In this document: positions 20,897 to 28,481 of the stretch, piece by piece
Numbering within the stretch: position 1 is the first letter of the stretch
How the letters are laid out: each line of letters opens with the position of its first letter
DNA from: Rhodoluna lacicola
Lineage (GTDB): Bacteria; Actinomycetota; Actinomycetes; Actinomycetales; Microbacteriaceae
Assembly: GCF_000699505.1 (NCBI RefSeq)
Contig: NZ_CP007490.1
Coordinates: forward strand, 620,001 to 684,000
Direction: 5' to 3'
DNA length: 64,000 nucleotides
Notes under the pieces: generated by a model
What the model was told of the DNA's origin: nothing
Database searches by the model: none
Seen by the model: the letters and a program-made list of their open reading frames with translations, nothing else
Position numbers and translations under genes: made by a program

Positions 20897-22768
20897 ATGG
20901 CGGGGAAAATCAGGGCGAGAGATATTGAAGAGGTAAAGTCTCGCGTCAATATCGCCGACGTGGTCGGCGAATATGTGTCACTCAAGAACGCCAGCGTTGG
21001 TTCGTTGAAGGGGCTTTGTCCTTTTCATGATGAGAAATCACCATCATTCAATGTTCGCCCCATGCAAGGTTTTTACCACTGCTTTGGCTGCGGCGAAGGC
21101 GGCGATGTCTACAAGTTTCTACAGCAAATGGAATCAATCAGTTTTTACGAGGCCGTTGAAAAGTTGGCCGCCCGAGTTGGCTTTGAACTAACCTACGAAG
21201 ACGGCGGACCAGCGGCAGATCAAGGCCAGCGTTCCCGCATTCTTGAGGCCAATACTGCCGCCGCAACTTTTTATCAGTCGCAACTGATGACCGATGATGC
21301 CATACCCGGCAGAGACTTCTTGAAGGGTCGTGGTTTCGATAAGGCTGCTGCAGAGCAGTTTGGGATTGGCTTTGCCCCAAAGGGCTGGAGCAACCTAACT
21401 GATCACCTGAAAAAACTTGGCTTCACAATTGACGAGCTGGTAGCTGCTGGGCTGGCAACCAAGAGTGATCGTGGTGCCTACGATAAATTTCGTGGGCGAC
21501 TGATTTGGCCGATTAGAGATTCAACTAGCCAGGTAATTGGATTTGGGGCTAGGAAATTATTTGAAGACGATCAGGGACCTAAATACCTAAATACCAGTGA
21601 CACTTTGGTTTATCACAAGTCGGCGGTGCTCTACGGGATTGATTTGGCAAAGAAAGAAATTTCGAAACAGCAACGAGTAGTCGTGGTCGAGGGGTACACC
21701 GATGTCATGGCCTGTCATCTTGCCGGAATTACCACGGCAGTTGCAACCTGTGGGACAGCCTTCGGTGATGATCACATTCGACTCCTAAACAGAATGCTTT
21801 CGGCTGAGAAAGACACTCCCGCTGAGGTTATATTCACCTTTGACCCCGATGCGGCTGGTCAAAAAGCAGCAATGCGCGCCTTCAATGATTCCCACAAATT
21901 TTCCGCTCAGACTTTTGTAGCGGTAGGCCCAGATGGCTTAGACCCCTGCGACCTGCGTAGTGAAAAAGGTGATGACGCTGTTCGGTTGATGATTGAGAAT
22001 AAGAAACCATTATTTGAATTTGCTATTAAACAAAAGATTGCCAAGTTTGATTTATCGACGATTGAGGGCAGGGTAGGGGCGGCACGCGCGGCCGCGCCGG
22101 TTGTATCTGCAATTCGAGATTCGGCGATGCGCCCGGCATATATTCGTGAGTTGGCTGGCTGGGTCAACCTTGATGGCAATGAAGTTGCCTCATTAGTTGA
22201 TGCCGCCGCAAAAGAATCTAGGTCCGATGCGGTCAAGGAGTTGCGCCGAGATCAGCAAACAATCGAAACAGAATCTGGAACTTCCGGCGAGGGGGCATTT
22301 GCGCTGCCCAATCTGAATGATCCGATCACAAGATTCGAGCGTCAGGTGCTTGAAGTATTGGTTCAGGTTCCAAATTCATTCAGCAAAGAGCAATTAATTC
22401 GAATAGTTCGGGACGGGTTTAGTGACCCGGCCCACAACGCAATCCTTGAAGCAATTGGAACCAGTCTGGTCTCGCACGGATCTTTGGATTGGCTCAACGT
22501 GATTGGGGGAGCTACCCCAGCTGAACTGCATTCTTTGTTGCGCTCTATTGCCGCTCAATCACTTCCGGCCAAAACAGATGCCGAACTGGTGCGTTACGGG
22601 CAGGGGGTAGTCTCCCGGGCGCTCACAAACGCTCTAGCCCACGAAAAGGCAGATTTATTGGCGGCGCTTCGTCGAACTGACGCGGTTCAGGATGCCGCTG
22701 AGAGCGCAAGAATTCAACGTGCTCTAGTTGATCTAGAAACTGAGCGTCGAAAACTACAGGGTTTGTAG
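20897..22768 (+). CDS. dnaG: DNA primase
   Basis: Primase of 623 aa that makes RNA primers at the replication fork. The N-terminal zinc finger CPFHDEKSPSFNVRPMQGFYHCFGCGEGGDV is at about residue 40; the TOPRIM domain contains VVVVEGYTDVMACHLAGI with the acidic pair FDPDAAGQKAA; the C-terminal helicase-interaction domain follows. The start chosen is ATG 20897 (AGKIRARDIEEVKSRVNIADVVGEYV), the normal beginning of DnaG; the longer frame upstream overlaps dgt and is not conserved. Confidence 0.96.
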   Translation: MAGKIRARDIEEVKSRVNIADVVGEYVSLKNASVGSLKGLCPFHDEKSPSFNVRPMQGFYHCFGCGEGGDVYKFLQQMESISFYEAVEKLAARVGFELTYEDGGPAADQGQRSRILEANTAAATFYQSQLMTDDAIPGRDFLKGRGFDKAAAEQFGIGFAPKGWSNLTDHLKKLGFTIDELVAAGLATKSDRGAYDKFRGRLIWPIRDSTSQVIGFGARKLFEDDQGPKYLNTSDTLVYHKSAVLYGIDLAKKEISKQQRVVVVEGYTDVMACHLAGITTAVATCGTAFGDDHIRLLNRMLSAEKDTPAEVIFTFDPDAAGQKAAMRAFNDSHKFSAQTFVAVGPDGLDPCDLRSEKGDDAVRLMIENKKPLFEFAIKQKIAKFDLSTIEGRVGAARAAAPVVSAIRDSAMRPAYIRELAGWVNLDGNEVASLVDAAAKESRSDAVKELRRDQQTIETESGTSGEGAFALPNLNDPITRFERQVLEVLVQVPNSFSKEQLIRIVRDGFSDPAHNAILEAIGTSLVSHGSLDWLNVIGGATPAELHSLLRSIAAQSLPAKTDAELVRYGQGVVSRALTNALAHEKADLLAALRRTDAVQDAAESARIQRALVDLETERRKLQGL

Positions 22769-22775
22769 GTGCCAG

Positions 22776-23684
22776 GTGATTAATGTCGCAATGGAACCCA
22801 AGTCTTTTCCTGAATATCTTGAAGCAGTTGCTCAATCCGGCGGACAAGTCGTTCCAATGTCTAAGGATGTTCGCGCAGTAATTTGGCTGGATTATTCAAA
22901 CCCCAAAGGTTTGGCTGACTTACTAGATCAAAACCCGCAGATCGAGTGGGTGCAACTTCCTTTTGCTGGTGTTGACGCCTTTAGTGAGATCATCAAGCGC
23001 CCAATTCGATTTACATCTGCAAAAGGAGCATATCGGGAACCGGTTGCGGAGCACGCGCTGGCTTTGACGTTAGCCCTAATGAGGATCATTCCGGAACGGG
23101 TTAGGACCCAAACCTGGGGCCGGCAGTTTGCTGATTCGCTATATGACTGCAGCGTCTTAATTTTCGGTGGCGGTGGCATCTCTGAGGAAATGCTGAAGTT
23201 ATTAGCGCCTTTCAGGGCGAGGGTTACAGTCATCCGAAAAAACCCGGCTCCGGTTCTGGGCGCATTTCAGACTTTGGGGTTTGAGCAGTTAGAAGCAGAG
23301 TTGCCGAAGCAAGATTTGGTTATCCTGGCTGCTGCCCTAACTGATGAGACTTATCAGCTCTTCGACGCGTCCAAGTTCGCACTTATGAAGCCCACCGCTT
23401 ATTTGGTCAACATCGCCAGAGGCCCCATGGTAAACACCGTCGATCTAGTTGAGGCTCTGAATGGTCAAGTGATTGCCGGAGCCGCGGTGGACGTCACCGA
23501 CCCTGAACCATTACCTGATGGCCACCCACTTTGGACAGCAAAGAACATAATCATCACACCGCACTCCGCCGATACACGTAAACAGGTGGTTCGGCTCTTC
23601 TCCGAGCGAATCAAACAAAACGTTAGAGCGTATGGATCTGGAACCGGCTGGGTGGGTCAGGTGGATCCAATTCTTGGCTATTAA
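22776..23684 (+). CDS. D-isomer specific 2-hydroxyacid dehydrogenase family protein
   Basis: A 302-aa NAD(P)-dependent reductase. The nucleotide-binding loop is VLIFGGGGISEEML (about residue 128). The catalytic Arg is in VNIARGPMVNTVDLVEAL, the Glu in AAVDVTDPEPLPDGHPLW and the His in NIIITPHSADT, so all three catalytic residues are present. The substrate cannot be deduced. The start is uncertain: GTG 22776 or ATG 22791, the latter with AGGTG upstream. It lies 7 bp after dnaG and may be co-transcribed. Confidence 0.85.
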   Translation: MINVAMEPKSFPEYLEAVAQSGGQVVPMSKDVRAVIWLDYSNPKGLADLLDQNPQIEWVQLPFAGVDAFSEIIKRPIRFTSAKGAYREPVAEHALALTLALMRIIPERVRTQTWGRQFADSLYDCSVLIFGGGGISEEMLKLLAPFRARVTVIRKNPAPVLGAFQTLGFEQLEAELPKQDLVILAAALTDETYQLFDASKFALMKPTAYLVNIARGPMVNTVDLVEALNGQVIAGAAVDVTDPEPLPDGHPLWTAKNIIITPHSADTRKQVVRLFSERIKQNVRAYGSGTGWVGQVDPILGY

Positions 23685-23769
23685 GTTGGGGGTTTAGGCC
23701 CTAAATCTGCTGACTGGCGGGAATCTAGGGCAAATGTTTGGTAATGTAATCCAGTTGCTAAATCAACAT

Positions 23770-23845
23770 TCCTCGGTAGCTCAATTGGCAGAGCAATCGG
23801 CTGTTAACCGATAGGTTCTTGGTTCGAGTCCAAGCCGGGGAGCCA
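23770..23845 (+). tRNA. tRNA-Asn (GTT)
   Basis: A complete cloverleaf: acceptor TCCTCGG with CCGGGGA, D-arm GCTCAATTGGCAGAGC, anticodon stem around CTGTTAA with GTT at 23813-23815, T-arm TTGGTTCGAGTCCAA, discriminator G and an encoded CCA (23843-23845). It lies between two plus-strand genes, with no integrase nearby. Confidence 0.97.
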
Positions 23846-23872
23846 CTCTTTTTCGATGATCTGGAGGCCACG

Positions 23873-25138
23873 TTGATACGTTGGATCCAAGATCACAGAT
23901 GGCTCTCCTCATCCATTCTCAGTGCGTTCGCCCTACTGTTTTTTGGCGGAATCGATCTTCTGGTCCAGGGTTATCAGGGTCTACTGGTCGCCGGCATCCT
24001 GGCAACCGCTGTTTTATTCGCCGCCCAAATTCCTGCGCTGAGTATTGCTCTGACAGTTGCCGGAACAGTTGTGGAAATTATTCTTGGTCTGTCTCCGGTG
24101 GCCAGTGGGCTCAGCGCAGCGATTTCAGTGTTTTTAACCGCGGCTTTTGCGGCTAGGCTTTGGTACTTTATCGCTCTGGCTGTGACCATCGCCTCTGGCC
24201 TGGTGATCGCTTGGTTTAACTCTTTTGCGTTGCCCATCGGCGGCGATATTTACGGGCTCTCATTGCAGACCGAGCTGTCAAAAACAACTGCGTTCTTAAT
24301 TTTGGCTTTGTTGGTTTCGGCGGGAAATATTTTGTTCTGGCTGTTGGGCAGACTCGCCATAACTTATGAAGTGTATGTAGGCACTGAGTTTGACCGGGCT
24401 CTTTCGGCGGATACTCAAGCAAAGCTCTCGCTGGAAGTTGCTGAGCAGAACGAGCGCTTTGAAATCGCTCGAGACATAAATGAGTTGATCATACAAAAGG
24501 TCACAGCGGTAATCTCACAAGCTGAAGGTGGAGCCTACGCTGCTAAGGCAGATCCAAATTCGGCGCTGCGTTCGCTGGAGCGGGTTGGTCTAAGTGCTCG
24601 TGCCGCGCACGCAGAACTTCGAAGATTGTTCGACATGTTGAATAAAACTCACAGCGTCTCAGCCGCTCCACCAGGTATAGATGAGCTAAATGGATTAGCC
24701 ATTACCTATCGAGAGTTTGGCTACGGCGTTTCGATCTCTCATGAAGGTTCCAGATTCAGCATCGCAGAAGGTGCGGGATTGGCAATTTACAGAATCGTTT
24801 TTGATGCCCTAGAGAATGTGAAAAAACACTGCCCGGTCGGCACTGATGTCGCAATAGATTTTTCCTGGGTCGACCAGGGCATGCAGGTGCTCATAAAAGA
24901 TAACGGTGTTGAAATTGAACGCCGAAGTCAGGTGACATTGGATCTTGAGGATTCCGGATACACGATTGAGGATGATACTCGTTCACTGGTTGAAACAATC
25001 AAAGGGGCGGGGTTAACCGCTATGAGGGAGCGTGCGGCTCTGTACGGTGGAAGCGTTGACGCAACCCGAGTTCCCGGTGTGGGTTTCACGGTGTCTGCGA
25101 TATTCCCTCACCTTCGGGCATTGGCTGGAAGCCAGTAG
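23873..25138 (+). CDS. NarL/DegS-type sensor kinase-like protein lacking the phospho-accepting His
   Basis: A 421-aa protein with about five to six N-terminal hydrophobic segments, a HisKA_3-type dimerisation region and an HATPase domain. In the H-box the usual ERxRIARELHDVV reads ERFEIARDINELI, so the phospho-accepting His is Asn. The ATP-binding domain keeps the N-box (DALENVKKHC), a D-box (LIKDNGVEIE) and a G-box (GAGLTAMRERAALYGG). It may therefore be a signalling pseudokinase. The start chosen is TTG 23873 with GGAGG 5 nt upstream; the longer frame begins inside tRNA-Asn. It is paired with the response regulator downstream. Confidence 0.8.
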   Translation: MIRWIQDHRWLSSSILSAFALLFFGGIDLLVQGYQGLLVAGILATAVLFAAQIPALSIALTVAGTVVEIILGLSPVASGLSAAISVFLTAAFAARLWYFIALAVTIASGLVIAWFNSFALPIGGDIYGLSLQTELSKTTAFLILALLVSAGNILFWLLGRLAITYEVYVGTEFDRALSADTQAKLSLEVAEQNERFEIARDINELIIQKVTAVISQAEGGAYAAKADPNSALRSLERVGLSARAAHAELRRLFDMLNKTHSVSAAPPGIDELNGLAITYREFGYGVSISHEGSRFSIAEGAGLAIYRIVFDALENVKKHCPVGTDVAIDFSWVDQGMQVLIKDNGVEIERRSQVTLDLEDSGYTIEDDTRSLVETIKGAGLTAMRERAALYGGSVDATRVPGVGFTVSAIFPHLRALAGSQ

Positions 25139-25164
25139 TTCAAGGAACTACTCGAAAAAATACG

Positions 25165-25839
25165 ATGAACGAAATTATTCGAATCGGTTTGGTAGATGCC
25201 GACGCAGACATTCGTTTTGGGCGACGAATGCTGATTGACTCTCAGGAGGACTGCAGAGTAGTTTTCGAAGAAGAAAATGGGTCTGAAGCCCTGGAGCGAG
25301 CGCCGCAGGCTCTTATCGATGTGCTGGTTGTTGACCATAGGGTTCGGGGAATTGATGGTCTGCAGTTGGTCGAGAAATTAATTCCTCAGTATCACTCTTC
25401 CGAAACAGAAGTTCCGGCAATCATATTGACCGGACCTTATTTCAGCTACGAACTCCTGCTGGCAGCCATCGCGGTCGGTGCAACCGATCTGGTGACTCTG
25501 GATTCTGATTCGGGTGAATTGTTGAAGGCGATTAGAACCGCTCGAGCCAAGGAAGACGTTCTGGATTTCGATTCGCTGAAGGCACTGATGACTCGAGCCA
25601 AAGGAATTGATTTTGATGTTCCAGACATTCTGGTGAAACTTGGCACCCTTGATCAAAAGGAAACTCAGGTGCTAGAAGCGTTTCGCGAGGGTCTGGATGA
25701 CGACGAGATTTCCAGAACCATTGATGTACCCAAATACCGTGTTCGTCAGGCTATGAAATCAATTTTGAGTAAGTGTTCTTTGGCGACCAGGGCTCAGTTA
25801 TTCTTGGCAATTAACGCTACGGATGGAAAAAATGGCTAA
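25165..25839 (+). CDS. LuxR/NarL-type response regulator with atypical receiver
   Basis: A 224-aa regulator with a receiver domain and a C-terminal helix-turn-helix (LDQKETQVLEAFREGLDDDEISRTIDVPKYRVRQAMKSIL). The likely phospho-acceptor Asp is in VLVVDHRVRGIDGL and the conserved Thr in IILTGPY. The usual acidic pair reads VDADAD, and the conserved Lys (GxxLLKD) is replaced, as GATDLVTLDS. Such receivers often work without phosphorylation. It follows the degenerate kinase by 26 bp, so the two probably form one signalling unit of unknown input. Its end overlaps azlC. Confidence 0.8.
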   Translation: MNEIIRIGLVDADADIRFGRRMLIDSQEDCRVVFEEENGSEALERAPQALIDVLVVDHRVRGIDGLQLVEKLIPQYHSSETEVPAIILTGPYFSYELLLAAIAVGATDLVTLDSDSGELLKAIRTARAKEDVLDFDSLKALMTRAKGIDFDVPDILVKLGTLDQKETQVLEAFREGLDDDEISRTIDVPKYRVRQAMKSILSKCSLATRAQLFLAINATDGKNG

Positions 25840-26536
25840 GCAGTCGTCTGTCACATCAATCTCCATCGGTGTTGGGTTAGCCACCGGCCTCTACGGCGTT
25901 TCCTTTGGCGCACTTTCGGTGGCCGCCGGTTTAGATATTTGGCAAACTCAGGTACTAAGTCTTCTTATGTTCAGCGGGGGATCTCAATTTGCTTTTGTGG
26001 GAGTAATTGCTGCTGCCGGAGGTGCCGGCGTTGCCTCGGCCGGTGTGGGCGCCGCAATCATCTCTGCTTGGTTGCTGGGAATCCGCAATGGTTTTTATGC
26101 GGTGCGTTTGGCGCCAATCCTCAAAAGAGTCGGCCTAGCGAAACTTATTCCAGCGATGTTGACCATCGATGAATCAACCGCAGTTGCCACCGCGCAGAAA
26201 AATGAGGCCGACCAGGTAAAGGGATTTTGGATAACCGGTATCGCAGTATTCGTGTTTTGGAATCTGATGACGCTGGCTGGTGCGATTTTGGGTGACGCAC
26301 TTGGCGATCCGTCTACATGGGGTTTGGATGCCGCGGCGGCTGCAGCATTCCTGGGTTTGTTGTGGCCACGTTTGGCTGAGCGCCAGGCCCTTGCGGTAGG
26401 AGCGGCTGCACTTGTGATTGCAACTGCGGCTACACCGTTTTTGTCCGCGGGCATTCCTGTTCTTTTAGCTGGTATCTCCGCAGTGGTCGTTGGGTTCTTC
26501 AACTGGTTTTCCCCTAGGAAGGGGCTGGGCAAATGA
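25832..26536 (+). CDS. azlC: AzlC family branched-chain amino acid exporter, large subunit
   Basis: A 234-aa membrane protein of the AzlC/BrnF family, which with AzlD/BrnE exports branched-chain amino acids (and methionine in some relatives). The family signature YGVSFGALSVAAGLDIWQTQVLSLLMFSGGSQFAFVGV and LLGIRNGFYAVRLAP are clear. Two in-frame ATGs exist (25823 and 25832); the second is preferred because GGATGGA lies upstream. It overlaps both the response-regulator stop and azlD, suggesting a common transcript with the regulator. Confidence 0.88.
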   Translation: MAKQSSVTSISIGVGLATGLYGVSFGALSVAAGLDIWQTQVLSLLMFSGGSQFAFVGVIAAAGGAGVASAGVGAAIISAWLLGIRNGFYAVRLAPILKRVGLAKLIPAMLTIDESTAVATAQKNEADQVKGFWITGIAVFVFWNLMTLAGAILGDALGDPSTWGLDAAAAAAFLGLLWPRLAERQALAVGAAALVIATAATPFLSAGIPVLLAGISAVVVGFFNWFSPRKGLGK

Positions 26537-26844
26537 CCCTGTGGCTTGGAATCTTGATTGCCAGCGCTGCAGTCTACTCGTGGAAACTTCTAGGCTTTTT
26601 GGTACCTAGCTCCGTCTTGAACAATCCAAAGATTTCAAGAATCGCAAATCTGCTCACCGTTGCATTATTGGCAGCGCTTTTAGGTGTTCAGGGCCTTACC
26701 GGTTCCGGCGAGATTCAGTTTGATGCGCGTATCCCGGCTCTTGGTCTCGCCGCGGTCTTGCTTTACCTTCGAGCACCCTTTGTTGTCATGGTCGCCGCTT
26801 CTGCCGCACTAGCCGCGCTGATTAGGTTATTTTTCGGCGGATAG
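26533..26844 (+). CDS. azlD: AzlD family branched-chain amino acid exporter, small subunit
   Basis: A 103-aa protein with three to four hydrophobic segments (WLGILIASAAVYSWKLLGFLVP, LLTVALLAALLGVQGL, LGLAAVLLYLRAPFVVMVAASAALAALIRLF), the typical AzlD/BrnE size and layout. The ATG overlaps the azlC stop by 4 nt, so the two subunits are translationally coupled. It converges with def over a 3-bp gap. Confidence 0.87.
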   Translation: MTLWLGILIASAAVYSWKLLGFLVPSSVLNNPKISRIANLLTVALLAALLGVQGLTGSGEIQFDARIPALGLAAVLLYLRAPFVVMVAASAALAALIRLFFGG

Positions 26845-26847
26845 CGC

Positions 26848-27414
26848 CTAGGCCTCTAGATTGTCTCTGCCCGGGAGCCAGCTGATCCCTGGTTTTCCCC
26901 AGCCATTATCTTTAATAATGTCGGTAGAGATTTCTTTCCACGGTTCGGCAAGCCTGTCCACGTAAAGTAGCCCGTTTAGGTGGTCAAATTCATGTTGGAA
27001 GATTCTTGCAAACCAGCCCTCCGCTTCGATTCGGACTGGGAGTTTGTCTAGATCCACGCCGGTCAGCACAACTTGTTCTGCCCGCTTCAATGGAAAACGT
27101 TCACCAGGCACCGATAGGCACCCCTCAATTTCGGTATCCTCATCGGCCGGTTCGTCAAGAATTGGCCCAAGTTCCAATTCCGGGTTAATGATGACGCCGC
27201 GGCGTTCATTTCCATGATCATCGGCGTAGTCGTAGGTAAAGACTCTTAGCCCAACCCCAATTTGCGGAGCGGCTAGGCCCACTCCAGGTGCCTTATCCAT
27301 GGTTTCAAACATGTCTGCCACTAATTCACGAAGACTTTCGTCAAAAACAGTGACTTCTTTGGCACGCTCGTGCAGGACTGGTTCGCCGGTGATGCAGATG
27401 GGTCTAATGGTCAT
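26848..27414 (-). CDS. def: Peptide deformylase
   Basis: A metalloenzyme of 188 aa that removes the N-formyl group from nascent proteins. All three motifs are present: GVGLAAPQIGVG (about residue 44), EGCLSVPGE with the metal-binding Cys, and QHEFDHLNG with the HExxH-type variant His-Glu-x2-x-His. The C-terminal extension after the last motif is typical of actinobacteria. The ATG at 27414 lies 6 nt after TAAATT on the minus strand, without a Shine-Dalgarno. Confidence 0.95.
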   Translation of the reverse strand: MTIRPICITGEPVLHERAKEVTVFDESLRELVADMFETMDKAPGVGLAAPQIGVGLRVFTYDYADDHGNERRGVIINPELELGPILDEPADEDTEIEGCLSVPGERFPLKRAEQVVLTGVDLDKLPVRIEAEGWFARIFQHEFDHLNGLLYVDRLAEPWKEISTDIIKDNGWGKPGISWLPGRDNLEA

Positions 27415-27420
27415 TAGGTA

Positions 27421-27468
27421 AATTTACCGGTCAGCTTGAGCAGATTCGAGCAACGAGCGAGATATAGT
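27421..27468. promoter_or_regulatory. Divergent -10 elements of def and the DMT-like gene
   Basis: On the minus strand TAAATT (27426-27421) is followed by 6 nt and the def ATG. On the plus strand TATAGT (27463-27468) is followed by 9 nt and the ATG at 27478. The 63-bp intergenic region thus seems to serve two genes with leaderless or nearly leaderless mRNAs. No convincing -35 elements were found. Confidence 0.45.
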
Positions 27469-27477
27469 CAGAGTCGT

Positions 27478-28437
27478 ATGTTTATAAGCGGGGCAGAAGA
27501 GCTAGCGGTCTATGGGCCGGGGGTAGATGCCCGCGCCTTGGCTATTGCCCTGGCTGTTTTGGCAGCCGTCGCCTTAGCCTTTGGTGCCCAATTCCAGAAC
27601 GACGCCGTTGTTGACAAGAGCGCCCAGGTCTCTAAAAAGGCAGGCAAGCTAGCCAGAGGATCACTATCGCTAAAGCAACTTTTTAGCCTGCTTAGTAAGC
27701 CAAAATGGCTCAGCGGTACCGCATTTATGGCTCTTGGAATCGGGCTTCAGTTGGCCGCACTTTCGCTGGCGCCATTAATTGTGGTTCAGCCGGTGGGCGC
27801 CATCGCACTCGTGATTACCTCCCTGCTGAACGCTCGGGTGACTAAGACCCGGCTAAACCGTGGCACTATTTTGGCCATCTCGCTCTGCACCCTGGGCATA
27901 GCGGCCTTCGTCGCTATGGCCTCCGGAGTGGCCGATGAGACGGTTTTGAACGACGACCGACTCAGAGAAGTACTGGGCGTGCTTGGGGCGATTCTGGTCG
28001 TATTTACGGTGCTTTTCTTTACCCTTGGTCGGCATGCCAAGGCCCTGACCTATGTAATCGGTGCCGGGGTGTTATACGGTTTTGTGGCAACCCTGGCCAA
28101 GGTCGTAATTCAACGTATTTATCAGTCGGATTTCGAATGGCTCACAATGCTTTGCCTAGTTGCCTTGATCGGCGCAGTTTCGCTGGGTAGCTGGTTCGTC
28201 CAAAACGCCTATTCATCGGGCCCTCCTGACCTTGTCATCGCCGGTTTGACCGTAATTGATCCTCTGGTCGCCGTGAGTATCGGTATCGTCATCCTTGGCG
28301 AGGCTACTTCCGCAAGTTTGCCGGTAATCATTGGCTTTGGTCTAAGCGCTGTGGTGGCCGTTATCGGGGTAATTCTTCTCTCGAAGGTACATCCTGAACT
28401 AAGCAGGCCAACCTTGAAAACAGAGGGTAAAATTTAG
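27478..28437 (+). CDS. DMT-superfamily-like membrane protein (NIPA/EamA-like)
   Basis: A 319-aa protein with about nine hydrophobic segments. It begins with one segment (ALAIALAVLAAVALAFGAQFQNDAV), a basic cytoplasmic loop, then LQLAALSLAPLIVVQPVGAIALVITSLLNA, a pattern seen in actinobacterial drug/metabolite transporter proteins related to the NIPA magnesium family. The substrate is unknown. ATG 27478 is preferred because it sits 9 nt after TATAGT; a TTG at 27436 would add 14 residues. The next gene, a glycosyltransferase, follows after 44 bp. Confidence 0.72.
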   Translation: MFISGAEELAVYGPGVDARALAIALAVLAAVALAFGAQFQNDAVVDKSAQVSKKAGKLARGSLSLKQLFSLLSKPKWLSGTAFMALGIGLQLAALSLAPLIVVQPVGAIALVITSLLNARVTKTRLNRGTILAISLCTLGIAAFVAMASGVADETVLNDDRLREVLGVLGAILVVFTVLFFTLGRHAKALTYVIGAGVLYGFVATLAKVVIQRIYQSDFEWLTMLCLVALIGAVSLGSWFVQNAYSSGPPDLVIAGLTVIDPLVAVSIGIVILGEATSASLPVIIGFGLSAVVAVIGVILLSKVHPELSRPTLKTEGKI

Positions 28438-28481
28438 GAGTTGGGTTATCCCAGCCAATTCCCCTAAAAAAGGCACCTTTC

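Noticed and set aside
23819-23872. Longer start of the sensor-kinase gene
   Set aside because: The upstream part of the frame lies in tRNA-Asn; the TTG at 23873 has a GGAGG site at proper spacing.
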